From Mediterraneibacter glycyrrhizinilyticus (GTDB lineage: Bacteria; Bacillota; Clostridia; Lachnospirales; Lachnospiraceae), in contig NZ_JACJLR010000010.1 in assembly GCF_016902345.1 (NCBI RefSeq), positions 1 through 64,000 on the forward strand: a stretch of DNA of 64,000 bases. The letters are read 5' to 3'. A program made the position numbers and the translations under genes. This document shows, piece after piece, positions 7,747-16,358 of this stretch (the stretch's first letter is position 1; the number at the start of each line of letters is the position of its first letter). A model generated the notes under the pieces. It ran no database searches. It was not told the origin of the DNA and saw only the letters and a list, made by a program, of their open reading frames with translations.

Positions 7747-9472
7747 ATGTGCTCTGACGCTGCAGCTCCACCATCCGCCGGTAGAGGCCGTTCTTCCTCA
7801 GCAGCTCTGCCGGAGCGCCTTCTTCCGCCACCTGTCCTTCCGCCAGGACAATGATCTTATCCGCCGCCTCTACCGTACGCATCCGGTGAGCGATCACCAG
7901 TACAGTCTTGCCTGCCAGAAGCCGGGAGAGGGCTTCCTGGACCTTTGTCTCATTTTCCACATCCAGACTGGCGGTGGCTTCGTCAAGGAGGACAATGGGC
8001 GCGTCTTTCAGCAGGGCACGCGCGATGGAAATACGCTGCCGTTCCCCGCCGGAAAGCTTCGCCCCGTTCTCACCAAGGGGGGTGTGATAGCCCTGCGGCA
8101 GACGTCTCACAAATTCATCGCAGTTTGCCGCCTTTGCCGCTGCCCGCACTTCTTCATCCGTTGCGCCGCGTCTTCCAAGGCGGATGTTTTCCATCACGGT
8201 ATCATCAAACAGCACTACATCCTGAAACACCATGGAATAATCCCGCAGCAGCACCTCCGGGTCTACCGTGGAAATGTCCACTCCCCCTACCCGGATCGCA
8301 CCGCCGGAAATGTCCCAAAGTCTTGCAGCAAGCCGGATGCATGTGCTTTTTCCGGAACCTGAGGGACCTACCAGAGCCGTCACCTCTCCCTCTTTGGCGG
8401 TAAAGCTCACATCATGTAGGACTGCTTTTTTGTCATAGGAAAAGTTTACATGTTCAAAGACAATGTCATGCCCTTCCGGCTCAAATTGTTCCGCTCCCTC
8501 GGCAGTGGGCGTGTCATAGATTTCATTCATGCGGTCCGCAGATACCTGGGAAACAAACATTTCCGCGATCAGCGCAAGACTCTGGTCAAAGGGTGCGTAA
8601 ACGCGGGTGATCACAAGCAGGAACAGGAACAGGAGCATGAAGTCGATGCTTCCGGCAAGGATCAGATCGGCACCCGCCAGGATCGTCGTTGCCACACCGA
8701 GTCTCATGATAACGCTGGCGGCATTGACAAAAAGGCCGGTTCCCAGTTCTCCCCGGATCGTAACGCGCTCATGTTCATCGATCTTCTGATTCAGCCCACT
8801 GAGATAGCGTTCCTCCTGGTTCGTTGCGCGGATCTCCCTGACATTTTCCAGCGCCTCCTGGATGCCGTCGGATACACGAACAGCAGCCTTTTTCGTCCGC
8901 TCCGCGCTGCGGGCGGCGATCTTCCGGCTTCCAAACAGCAGACCAAAAGCAGCCGGCACACCCCACAGGCATGCGATCGTCAGCCGCCAGTCGTACACAA
9001 ACAGGCACACAGCGATGATCACAGTAGAAATATATGCACCGTACAGATAGCCCAGCACATGGGACCACACATGTTCCATCCGGTTGACGTCTCCCATGAT
9101 CGTCTCCGTCAGATCTGCCAGGTCACGTCTGCCGAAATACCCCAGCGGCAGCTTCCGGAGCCGTTCTGCCAGGCTGAGCCGCGTGGCTTTGACTTCGTTA
9201 TAAACCAGACCATAAGTCGCTTTGTACTGCTGCAGATGCGTCACAAAGGAAAGGAGAATAAACAGGAGCAGCAGCCCGATAAAAAGCGCCGTGCCCGGCA
9301 GCGGCTCTCCTTCCGTCAGCGTTCCCATAAATGAGGATGTCAGCAGATACAGGATGCTGACGCCGCCCATGACGATGAGATTGACGATGACCGTCCAAAA
9401 AGTTCCTTTTTTCGTGTTCCGAACGCCCTGATCTGTCAAGGCATATTTTCGCTGGAATTTTTCCCCAAACAA
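7724..9472 (-). CDS. Heterodimeric ABC exporter, fused permease-ATPase, subunit 2 of pair 1
   Basis: A 582-residue half-transporter: an exporter-type six-helix membrane domain (about 25-310) and a nucleotide-binding domain (335-580). Walker A is GPSGSGKS (369-376), signature LSGGERQR (473-480), Walker B VLLDE (494-498) and D-loop SLDVENE. Translation starts at a TTG directly after the TAA of the partner gene; the AAGGAGG site 8 nt upstream makes this start convincing. The pair resembles IrtAB/YbtPQ-type transporters, a group that includes siderophore importers with an exporter fold, but the substrate and direction are not determined. Close in layout to the 24348-26084 gene (same SLDxENE D-loop), so pairs 1 and 3 appear paralogous. 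Confidence 0.88.
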   Translation of the reverse strand: MFGEKFQRKYALTDQGVRNTKKGTFWTVIVNLIVMGGVSILYLLTSSFMGTLTEGEPLPGTALFIGLLLLFILLSFVTHLQQYKATYGLVYNEVKATRLSLAERLRKLPLGYFGRRDLADLTETIMGDVNRMEHVWSHVLGYLYGAYISTVIIAVCLFVYDWRLTIACLWGVPAAFGLLFGSRKIAARSAERTKKAAVRVSDGIQEALENVREIRATNQEERYLSGLNQKIDEHERVTIRGELGTGLFVNAASVIMRLGVATTILAGADLILAGSIDFMLLFLFLLVITRVYAPFDQSLALIAEMFVSQVSADRMNEIYDTPTAEGAEQFEPEGHDIVFEHVNFSYDKKAVLHDVSFTAKEGEVTALVGPSGSGKSTCIRLAARLWDISGGAIRVGGVDISTVDPEVLLRDYSMVFQDVVLFDDTVMENIRLGRRGATDEEVRAAAKAANCDEFVRRLPQGYHTPLGENGAKLSGGERQRISIARALLKDAPIVLLDEATASLDVENETKVQEALSRLLAGKTVLVIAHRMRTVEAADKIIVLAEGQVAEEGAPAELLRKNGLYRRMVELQRQSTFILPRSG

Positions 9473-11278
9473 TTATTCCGCCTCCTTTTCACTGGTAATC
9501 TTCCACTGAACCGCCCTGTTATAGTCCGCCCACATCCGCGCATACAGCCCTCCGGCGGCATTCAGTTCCTCATGCGTGCCCTGTTCTGCGACATGTCCTT
9601 CTTCCAGAACGATGATCCTGTCTGCGCCGACAACAGTGGAAAGTCGGTGGGCGATCATAATGACCGTACGGCCTTTCGTCAGGACAGCAAAGGCTTTCTG
9701 GATCAGCACCTCATTCTCGGGGTCGGCAAAGGCGGTGGCCTCATCCAGCACGACAATGGGCGCATCTTTTAAAATAGCTCTTGCCAGTGTGATCCGCTGC
9801 TGCTCTCCTCCGGAAAGATATGTGCCTTCGGTCCCGATCTGCGTATCAATACCATCCGGCAGTTTGTCAAGGATATCCCGGCACTGGGCAGCCATCAGCG
9901 CTTCCGTTACCTGCTCCCTTGTCGCTTCCGGTCGGGCAGCCCGTACATTTTCCAGGATCGACGCCTTGAAAAGATGGTCGTTCTGGAACACAAAAGCGAC
10001 CTGATCCATCAGGACATGGGGATCGATCCGGGTAACATCTGTTCCGCCCACCTCCACTGCGCCCGACGTCGCGTCCCAGAAACGGGGGATCAGACTTGCC
10101 GCCGTTGTCTTGCCGCCGCCGGAAGGCCCTACCAGCGCCACGGTCTGCCCCGGCTGAACCGTGAAGGAAACATGAGAGAGTGCCGGGGTTTCAGAGCCGC
10201 TGTAGGTAAAGCTCACATCCTTAAATTCAACCTTATTGCCGTGAGGCGTCTGCGGATGAGCCGGAACTTTCATAGCGGGAGCCTCCATCACCTGATCGAT
10301 ACGCCCAAGGGCGGTACTTGCCAGCATGATTCCCGAGGACGCAAACATGATCTTTGCAAGCGCAGTGGAAATAATGGCGGAAAATACCGCATAGAAAACA
10401 AAATCAGTTACAAATCCGGCAAGATCCCCCTCTGAGAGCGCGCCCGGGGCAAGGAACAGGGCTGCCGGCACAAGAAATACAAACGCACCTTCGGTAAAGG
10501 TCAGATTGACTGCCTGAGGCACCCTGCACACGTCTGCCTGATAATGCTCCGCTTTATTGCTGTAATCTTCGATCGCCTCCTGGAATGCCTTGAATGAGTA
10601 TACCGTCTGCTGAAAGATCTTCACCACAGGGATGCCCCGGACATATTCCGTCCCGGCTTTCGTCATGCGGTCCTGGGCAGCCTGATATTCCGCCATCAGT
10701 TCGGCGTTCTTCCCGCCCATCATGGAAAACATCGCGATGACAGAGATCACCGCCGCCAAAAGGCAGGCTGCCCCCATCCGCCAGTCAAAAACCAGCATCA
10801 TTGCCAGCATGGCCACAAACATCACAACAGTGCCTACAATATCTGCCAGATTGTGTGCAAGCAGCGTTTCCGTGTCAGCAGCCGCCGCATCCAGCCGCCC
10901 GCGGATCAGCCCGGATGCGTTGGAATCAAAGTAGCCCAGCGGCGCCTTCATCACATGGGCGACACCCCGCTTGCGAATGTTGGAAGCAGTGCGGAAGGCT
11001 GCCAGGTGGGTACACATCAGCCCTGCAAAGTACAGGACAATGCCGCCCACCGCAAAAGCAAAGGCGGTCCAGCCATACCCGGAAACATTCTGCGCCTGCG
11101 TCCACTCCGGCGCCACAGCGATCAGATCGCGGGCTGCCAGCCAGATACAGATATAGGGAGCCATGCTGAGGAGCATAGACACCGCCGACAGGGCAAGCCC
11201 CAGAAATGTCAGACCTCTGCGGCTGCCCGCATAGTCCAGCAGGACAGCCACATCACTTTTCTTTTTTCGTTTCATCAT
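9473..11278 (-). CDS. Heterodimeric ABC exporter, fused permease-ATPase, subunit 1 of pair 1
   Basis: A 601-residue half-transporter: membrane domain about 25-325, then a nucleotide-binding domain with Walker A GPSGGGKT (384-391), signature LSGGEQQR (488-495), Walker B VVLDE (509-513) and an unusual D-loop FADPENE. The start is one of two adjacent ATG codons behind an AAGGAGG site. It is the first gene of the pair; the TetR gene lies upstream on the same strand. A GTTAG-N6-CTAAC palindrome at 11309-11326 lies 31 nt before the start and probably controls transcription. Paralogous to the 26088-27902 gene (D-loop FSDPENE). Confidence 0.88.
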   Translation of the reverse strand: MMKRKKKSDVAVLLDYAGSRRGLTFLGLALSAVSMLLSMAPYICIWLAARDLIAVAPEWTQAQNVSGYGWTAFAFAVGGIVLYFAGLMCTHLAAFRTASNIRKRGVAHVMKAPLGYFDSNASGLIRGRLDAAAADTETLLAHNLADIVGTVVMFVAMLAMMLVFDWRMGAACLLAAVISVIAMFSMMGGKNAELMAEYQAAQDRMTKAGTEYVRGIPVVKIFQQTVYSFKAFQEAIEDYSNKAEHYQADVCRVPQAVNLTFTEGAFVFLVPAALFLAPGALSEGDLAGFVTDFVFYAVFSAIISTALAKIMFASSGIMLASTALGRIDQVMEAPAMKVPAHPQTPHGNKVEFKDVSFTYSGSETPALSHVSFTVQPGQTVALVGPSGGGKTTAASLIPRFWDATSGAVEVGGTDVTRIDPHVLMDQVAFVFQNDHLFKASILENVRAARPEATREQVTEALMAAQCRDILDKLPDGIDTQIGTEGTYLSGGEQQRITLARAILKDAPIVVLDEATAFADPENEVLIQKAFAVLTKGRTVIMIAHRLSTVVGADRIIVLEEGHVAEQGTHEELNAAGGLYARMWADYNRAVQWKITSEKEAE

Positions 11279-11308
11279 ATGACCTCCTTAAAGTGATAAT
11301 ATTATTTA

Positions 11309-11326
11309 AGTTAGTTTTACCTAACT
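11309..11326. promoter_or_regulatory. Shared operator site 1 (AGTTAG-N6-CTAACT)
   Basis: Perfect 6-bp arms AGTTAG and CTAACT around a 6-nt spacer (TTTTAC); the arms extend to 10 bp with one mismatch. The site is 31 nt upstream of ABC pair 1. The same arms and exactly the same spacer length recur at four other promoters in this window. Confidence 0.7.
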
Positions 11327-11355
11327 CAAAGTCAAAAAAATAAAACCTCTTCTGT

Positions 11356-11387
11356 GGCGCCCTGTCTGTTCAGAAAGACGGGACGCC
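11356..11387 (-). terminator. Hairpin between tetR and ABC pair 1
   Basis: Arms GGCGCCCTGTCT (11356-11367) and AGACGGGACGCC (11376-11387) pair with two mismatches. On the minus strand a T-rich stretch follows after about 10 nt. It could partly terminate tetR transcription before the ABC genes. Confidence 0.35.
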
Positions 11388-11414
11388 CGTTTTATCCCTG
11401 TGCTCCGGAATCCA

Positions 11415-12017
11415 TCATGGCGACATCAGTTTGAGCCATCCGGCTGTATAAAATGCCTGGAGCTGCTCCACATCCCGCACAGCCTGCTCTCTTGGGATAT
11501 CATGGATCACGATCTCAAAGATACCTCCCAGCATGCCGCTTGCAATAAGATGGCACAGCGATGGGGTAAGTTCAGGAATATCCTTTCCCAGGCCGCGGAG
11601 CGTTTCAAAATATTTAAAAGTGCTGTCCACTTCTATTTCCACCATGTCATGGATAAAGTTTTCATAACCGGTGCCCTCTGCCCTGCAGATCAGCAGTTTC
11701 ACAGGCTTTCGGTTCTCACAGATGTAATCCACCAGCCAGTGGATATAGGAATCCGATTCTACGCTCATGTGCTCCGGCTGCTTCTCCGCGGGTAGTTCTG
11801 AAAAAGCGATATGGGCGTCCACATATCTGCTCATCATTTTGGCGGCATGGGGCTCCACGATCGAAGCAAAAAGCGCCTGTTTGCTGGAAAAATAGCCGTA
11901 AAAGGCTCCTGTGGTCACCCCTGCATGTTTTACGATCTGCCGCAGGGAGGCTTCAAGGAATCCCTTTTCCAAAAATTCTTCCACAGCGGCCTGCTGAATC
12001 TTCTCCAGTGTATCCAG
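11415..12017 (-). CDS. TetR/AcrR family transcriptional regulator
   Basis: A one-component repressor with an N-terminal helix-turn-helix (SLRQIVKHAGVTTGAFYGYFSSKQALF) and a ligand domain of about 140 residues. The only conventional start, a GTG at 11984, would cut off most of helix 1. The frame stays open upstream to a TAG at 12054-12056, and reading LDTLEKIQQAAVEEFLEKGF restores a complete helix 1. No ATG, GTG or TTG lies in that stretch, but a CTG at 12017 sits 8 nt behind GGAGG, so I propose CTG initiation (200 residues). It probably controls itself and the downstream ABC pair. The promoter and a TAACA/TGTTA operator lie just upstream. Confidence 0.75.
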   Translation of the reverse strand: MDTLEKIQQAAVEEFLEKGFLEASLRQIVKHAGVTTGAFYGYFSSKQALFASIVEPHAAKMMSRYVDAHIAFSELPAEKQPEHMSVESDSYIHWLVDYICENRKPVKLLICRAEGTGYENFIHDMVEIEVDSTFKYFETLRGLGKDIPELTPSLCHLIASGMLGGIFEIVIHDIPREQAVRDVEQLQAFYTAGWLKLMSP

Positions 12018-12043
12018 TGTTCTCTCCTCCGTCTCTGCCGCGA

Positions 12044-12070
12044 TATAACAGTGCTATGTAACAATGTTAT
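12044..12070. promoter_or_regulatory. Probable TetR operator (tetR 1)
   Basis: The outer arms TATAACA and TGTTATA face each other, and an inner perfect palindrome TAACAATGTTA lies at 12059-12069. The site overlaps the -10 box of the tetR promoter, as expected for autorepression. Confidence 0.55.
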
Positions 12071-12097
12071 AATACGCCAAGCCAGGATCATTGTCAA
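12069..12097 (-). promoter_or_regulatory. Sigma-A promoter of tetR 1
   Basis: Minus-strand -35 TTGACA (12092-12097) and -10 TATTAT (12069-12074), separated by 17 nt. It is the best promoter upstream of the TetR gene and abuts the operator. Confidence 0.7.
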
Positions 12098-12135
12098 GAG
12101 GTTACTCCACTATTGTTTGAATCATATTTCCGAGC

Positions 12136-14358
12136 CTATTCTCTCTGGGCTTTCAGACACTCCGCCGCATCCACCTTCCTGGTCTTCCGTCCCACGAAAT
12201 ACTTTGACGCCAGATAGCTGCCTGCTGTCAGAACTGCAGCCACAATACAGCTCTTAAGCTCCAGATACGGGCTGACCAGCATCTCCATCATATCAGCAAA
12301 GATCCGGAAGAACAGCCCGCAGAAAACATACGCTCCAGGAATGCTCAGGAGGATTCCAAGTGGAAGGAAGACGTGATTACAGCCAAGTACAATACGCCCG
12401 ATCTTTCGGTCCGGATACCCCAGCACTTTCAGCATGGAGATATTTCTTCGGTTCTCTGATACCAGCATATTGACTGCTACATAAACAGATGCGATACAGA
12501 TCATGATTCCCAGTCCCACCATAGTATCGATCATATAGCTGGTCTGGTCAATGATCGTATCCACCTGCTCTTCAAGGTCGGATTTCCTGCTTTCGCTCTC
12601 TACTATATTTTTCGGAATATCCAGTTTTTCTCCGCTTATGATCATATTCCCTGCATTTTTGTCCAACCCGGTCATCTCAGCGGCATTTGCCCGGGAAGTA
12701 TATATGATCTGCGCAGTATCATTTTCCACGATTCCGCTGATCCTGATATGGATCTGTTCCAGAGACAGTGGATTATATAATGTCACCCGGTCACCGGTTT
12801 CCCATCCGCACAGATATGCAGTCAGGCTTGTAATGTAATATCCGTCCTTTGTACTGAACTTCTGCCCTTCCTTATCTGTCAGGTTTAAAAGAGACTGCTC
12901 ATTGTCCGTTCCCATCACAGTCAGCGCGTCTCCCTTTTCACCCTCCACAGGCACCGCCAGTATCAGCTCTCCGCCGTAAGGATCCTCATACAGAAGTTCA
13001 CCTAAAACGTACTGATATTCGTACTCGCCGGCCGCCTCCTGTACCGTATCCGCCATATTCCTCACCGAATCATAAATGGAGAATCCCGTCAGCATGATAA
13101 AGCTGCCCAGAAAAATTCCCAGAAAGACAACAAAACTTCTCGCCGGACTTCCGATCAGTGAGCGGACAGAGAATTTGATGCGAAAAGACAGCTTTCTCCC
13201 GGCAAGGACCCTGCGCAGCTTCCGCCTGCCTTCGTCCGCGCTTCCGTTTAAGAGCAGCACCGTATTCTGTCTCAGCAGACGCCTTACCGAAAGCAGCGCC
13301 GCAAGGACATACATGACAGCAGGAACGGCGATTCCTAAAACAGCCGCATACCAGCTCAGGCTGCAGGTGATCCGCATTGGTTCATAGTCAGTAAGCCCCA
13401 GTTCCCCGTATGGCTGGGCGGCAGCCGCCGTAATCACAGAAGTCAGGACGCCGCCGATAATGCCGGGAATGGCTGCAAATCCGGCATAATGACGGGCTAA
13501 CTGCGCTCTGGTGTACCCCATGGCAGAGAGCGTTCCGATCATCTGCTGTTCTGTCTTTACCTTTCTGCTGATAATGATACAGATCAGCGCCACTGCCACT
13601 AGAGGCAGGATGCACAGGAGCATCCACGACATGATCAGAAACATTTCCGCCTGTGAGCGCACCATCACGATCCGCTGGTTTTCTTCCGCCGCTGTATAGC
13701 TGTGAATATGATATTTCTCATTGGCGGTCCTGCGGAAATCTGTATCGTCATTTCCGTTATATCTGACCAGGTACTGGCAGTTCGTCTCTCCCAGTTCTGC
13801 AAAGTCTTCCTCAGACATATATGCGAGAAAAAAGGTGGAGATACTCTTGTATGAGTCGTCCTCATTTTCCAGCATGTACAGATAGTCCGGCCGCTGGAAG
13901 AAACCTGTCACCGTATACTCTTCTTCTCCGATCATGATCTGATCTCCTATAGAGATATCCATATTGACGGCATAGCCTTCAGACAGGATAACCTCGCCTT
14001 TTTCATTGGCATCCTCTCCTTCTGTCACATCGTAGAGATCCACTTTCCGTGTCTTTTGGAATACCCTCGCAGTAGTTCCATCAGTGTCAATGTTTATATA
14101 GGACTGCGCCTCTAAAGTGATCCCATACTCTTCTTCCATCTTTTCAACATCCGATTCCGGAATCGGGATATAAGTCGTAAAATGTGCATCCTCCAGCTTC
14201 TGTTTTTCAAAAAAATCATCTGCAAAGTCCAGAATTGCATTTCCCGCGATGTGAAACAGGAAAAACAAAAAGAGCGCCGCCATGGTCAGTACGGTGGAGG
14301 CTATATAAAATGACAGATTCTGCCGGATATTCCGGATGTATCTTCTCCTCAGCTTCAT
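12136..14358 (-). CDS. MacB-like FtsX ABC transporter permease
   Basis: A 740-residue membrane protein. One N-terminal segment (about 15-40) is followed by a large extracellular domain (about 45-245), then two FtsX blocks separated by a second extracellular domain. The three C-terminal segments are preceded by RRNISMLKVLGYPDRKIGRI, the typical FtsX cytoplasmic motif. The ATG at 14358 follows AGGAGGAG; a 40-codon upstream extension lies in the ATPase gene and is not used. It begins 10 nt after the ATPase stop. Likely exports a peptide, lipid or drug; the substrate is not evident. Likely repressed by the adjacent TetR. Confidence 0.88.
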   Translation of the reverse strand: MKLRRRYIRNIRQNLSFYIASTVLTMAALFLFFLFHIAGNAILDFADDFFEKQKLEDAHFTTYIPIPESDVEKMEEEYGITLEAQSYINIDTDGTTARVFQKTRKVDLYDVTEGEDANEKGEVILSEGYAVNMDISIGDQIMIGEEEYTVTGFFQRPDYLYMLENEDDSYKSISTFFLAYMSEEDFAELGETNCQYLVRYNGNDDTDFRRTANEKYHIHSYTAAEENQRIVMVRSQAEMFLIMSWMLLCILPLVAVALICIIISRKVKTEQQMIGTLSAMGYTRAQLARHYAGFAAIPGIIGGVLTSVITAAAAQPYGELGLTDYEPMRITCSLSWYAAVLGIAVPAVMYVLAALLSVRRLLRQNTVLLLNGSADEGRRKLRRVLAGRKLSFRIKFSVRSLIGSPARSFVVFLGIFLGSFIMLTGFSIYDSVRNMADTVQEAAGEYEYQYVLGELLYEDPYGGELILAVPVEGEKGDALTVMGTDNEQSLLNLTDKEGQKFSTKDGYYITSLTAYLCGWETGDRVTLYNPLSLEQIHIRISGIVENDTAQIIYTSRANAAEMTGLDKNAGNMIISGEKLDIPKNIVESESRKSDLEEQVDTIIDQTSYMIDTMVGLGIMICIASVYVAVNMLVSENRRNISMLKVLGYPDRKIGRIVLGCNHVFLPLGILLSIPGAYVFCGLFFRIFADMMEMLVSPYLELKSCIVAAVLTAGSYLASKYFVGRKTRKVDAAECLKAQRE

Positions 14359-14368
14359 TTCGCTCCTC

Positions 14369-15067
14369 CTACAGTTCCAGCTCTTCCGCCGGAATCTTCT
14401 TTTCATTGAACACACTCTCCTCAACTCTGCCGTCCCGGATTCGTATGATCTGATCTGCCATCTTCGCGATCGCCTCATTATGGGTAATGATCACGACTGT
14501 AGTGCCGTACTTCCGGTTCATCTTCTCCACAAATCGCAGAACGTTCTTAGAAGAACGGGTATCCAGAGCTCCGGTCAGTTCGTCGCAGAGCAGCAGCCTG
14601 GGGTTTTTGATCATGGCTCTTGCAATGGCCGCCCTCTGCTGCTGCCCGCCGGAAAGCTCCCTTGGAAAACGTCTGCGGTACTGCTCCAGTTCCAGTGCTC
14701 CCAGCACCTCGCTCAGATCAAGAGGAGACTCTGAGATATCGGATACTGCCTCGATATTCTCCTCAACTGTCAGGTCCGGGATCAGATTATAGAACTGGAA
14801 AACAAATCCCACCTCTTCTTTTCTGTATAAGGTCCGTTCTTTTGGCGTCAGACCGATAAGACTTCTTCCCTCTATGGTCAGTTCGCCGGCATCCAGCGTA
14901 TCCAGACCTCCCAGCATGTTCAATATGGTGCTTTTCCCGGAACCGGAAGGTCCGAGTATTACGCAGATCTCCCCTTCTCCGATGACAAGATCTGTATGGT
15001 CCAGTGCATAGACCGCCGCCTCCCCTTCTCCGTATTTTTTTACCGCATCCTTTAAACAGATATACAT
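14369..15067 (-). CDS. ABC transporter ATP-binding protein (MacB/LolD type)
   Basis: A 232-residue ATPase with Walker A GPSGSGKS (about 40-47), Q-loop FVFQFYNLIPDLT, signature LSGGQQQR and Walker B LLLCDELTGALD, where the usual DEPTGNLD is replaced by DELTGALD. Start ATG at 15067 behind AAGGAGA. It drives the FtsX permease 10 nt downstream. The promoter region carries a TAACA/TGTTA palindrome matching the one in front of the TetR gene. Confidence 0.9.
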   Translation of the reverse strand: MYICLKDAVKKYGEGEAAVYALDHTDLVIGEGEICVILGPSGSGKSTILNMLGGLDTLDAGELTIEGRSLIGLTPKERTLYRKEEVGFVFQFYNLIPDLTVEENIEAVSDISESPLDLSEVLGALELEQYRRRFPRELSGGQQQRAAIARAMIKNPRLLLCDELTGALDTRSSKNVLRFVEKMNRKYGTTVVIITHNEAIAKMADQIIRIRDGRVEESVFNEKKIPAEELEL

Positions 15068-15085
15068 AGTTCTCTCCTTTCTTTT

Positions 15086-15102
15086 AAATAACAATGTTAT
15101 TT
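15086..15102. promoter_or_regulatory. TetR operator upstream of the MacB-like operon
   Basis: A palindrome reading AAATAACA, A, TGTTATTT lies 19 nt before the ATPase start. It is identical, apart from the central base, to the site in front of tetR at 15864-15880, which ties the regulator to this operon. Confidence 0.7.
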
Positions 15103-15112
15103 AATTGTTATT

Positions 15113-15134
15113 TAAAAGGACCCAAAGGTCCTTT
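15113..15134 (-). terminator. Terminator of tetR 2
   Basis: The hairpin AAAGGACC-loop-GGTCCTTT lies just after the TetR stop codon and is followed on the minus strand by T-rich sequence. Confidence 0.5.
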
Positions 15135-15142
15135 CTTATCAT

Positions 15143-15835
15143 CTATCGCTCTTTTACAATATCTGTTAAACTTCCTTTGTGCAACAGCGCATAAAATCCG
15201 CCCCGCATGAAGCGTACCATATTTCTCGCCTGCATCTCTGCCTCTCTTTCTTCTGTCTCATGCTCGATCAGATAAAAGATCATCTCCACCTGTAAATGAG
15301 AAAACCAGTGGATCGTATCTGCCGTAAATTCCGGAACTTCCTGATTACCGCTTTTTTCTCCGGCTCCTGCGCTGATCCCTTTCTGGATCAGCGCCGCAAC
15401 TGCTTTCCCCTGGGCGTCGATCTGACCGATCAGCCGGTCAAAGAACGCAGCCACCGCCGGGTGTTCTCTGTGGCTGAAAAGAATGGAACACACCTGCCTG
15501 TTCCGGTAATAGTACCGCAGGAGCGACAGAACTGCGTTGACATCCTCTTCCTCTCCTGCCGGATCCAGAAGCTCCCCGCCGGCAGATTCCCGCTCTTTCT
15601 TATAATGCTCCCCCACGACATAATCAATATGATCCGTAACCGGCTTTATAACATTTTCAAAGAGATCGTCTTTATCCCTAAAGGAAGCATACAGAGCTCC
15701 GGTAGTCACGCCCGCCCGGGTACAGATTCTCCTGAGGGATGATTTCTCAAACCCAAATTCGGCAAATTCTTCTGTAGCTGCTTTTAAGAGAGCCGCTCTT
15801 GTCTCTTCCGGAATATTTCCTGCTTTTTTTGACAT
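15143..15835 (-). CDS. TetR/AcrR family transcriptional regulator
   Basis: A 230-residue repressor. The helix-turn-helix occupies about residues 12-58 (ALLKAATEEFAEFGFEKSSL, then AGVTTGALYASFRDKDDLF); the remainder is the ligand and dimer domain. The ATG at 15835 follows GGGGTGAT. Matching palindromes in its own promoter and in front of the downstream ABC operon show that it very likely represses both. The effector is unknown. Confidence 0.9.
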   Translation of the reverse strand: MSKKAGNIPEETRAALLKAATEEFAEFGFEKSSLRRICTRAGVTTGALYASFRDKDDLFENVIKPVTDHIDYVVGEHYKKERESAGGELLDPAGEEEDVNAVLSLLRYYYRNRQVCSILFSHREHPAVAAFFDRLIGQIDAQGKAVAALIQKGISAGAGEKSGNQEVPEFTADTIHWFSHLQVEMIFYLIEHETEEREAEMQARNMVRFMRGGFYALLHKGSLTDIVKER

Positions 15836-15863
15836 CAGATCACCCCGCTGTGGACAGCACTGT

Positions 15864-15880
15864 AAATAACATTGTTATTT
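15864..15880. promoter_or_regulatory. TetR operator, autoregulatory (tetR 2)
   Basis: Perfect palindrome AAATAACA, T, TGTTATTT directly downstream of the -10 box of tetR. Confidence 0.7.
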
Positions 15881-15910
15881 ATTTTATGCCGAACCTGCTG
15901 CTTTTGTCAA
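15881..15910 (-). promoter_or_regulatory. Sigma-A promoter of tetR 2
   Basis: Minus-strand -35 TTGACA (15905-15910) and -10 TAAAAT (15881-15886) with an 18-nt spacer, immediately followed by the operator. Confidence 0.6.
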
Positions 15911-16004
15911 TATTTCTCACAGAAATGTATAAAAATGTATTGATTTTTTCTATATCCTTTTGCCGATCGATCAAAGATCTCCTCTGTCCCCGGTATCCTT
16001 CCGA

Positions 16005-16073
16005 ATGATGTCCGATCCTTCTTCCCCGAGATATTCCAGCATGGATGCGCTTAAGGCGGCATTGGATGTATGA
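16005..16073 (+). pseudogene. 3' remnant of a RelB/DinJ-like antitoxin
   Basis: In the frame that ends with the TGA at 16071-16073, the codons read SDPSSPRYSSMDALKAALDV. The stop overlaps the ATG of the toxin (ATGA), the usual antitoxin-toxin arrangement. No antitoxin body is readable upstream. I infer that only the tail of the antitoxin gene survives; the family call rests mainly on the neighbour. Confidence 0.45.
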
Positions 16074-16349
16074 AATACGATGTACAGTTTACCAATCAGT
16101 TTAAAAGAGATTTGAAGCTTGCCAAAAAGCAAAATAAAAATCTAGATAAGTTGTACGAAGTGATTGATGTTCTCGCGAATGGCGGTACACTGGATGCAAA
16201 ATATAGAGACCATGATTTGACAGGCAAGTACAAAGGTACTCGTGAATGCCACATTGAGCCGGATTGGCTGCTCATTTATGAAATTCGTAGATGTACTTGT
16301 TTTAATGCTTTATCGAATGGGTACGCATTCTGAGTTGTTTAAGAAATGA
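16070..16349 (+). pseudogene. YafQ/RelE-type toxin, frameshifted
   Basis: The first 72 codons match the YafQ family of ribosome-dependent mRNA endonucleases (MKYDVQFTNQFKRDLKLAKK, then YRDHDLTGKYKGTRECHIEP and DWLLIYEI). After codon 72, at about 16286, the frame is lost and the product ends at 16333 with an unrelated tail. Skipping one base there restores DVLVLMLYRMGTHSELF and a stop at 16347-16349, which is the conserved family ending. The gene therefore carries a +1 or -2 change. The catalytic C-terminal histidine in GTHSELF lies after the shift, so the toxin is probably dead, as expected where the antitoxin is lost. Confidence 0.8.
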
Positions 16350-16358
16350 TTCAAATGG

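Noticed and set aside
8450-9334. Long open frame (294 codons) on the strand opposite the ABC gene
   Set aside because: It lies wholly inside the 7724-9472 gene, has biased low-quality composition and no ribosome binding site.
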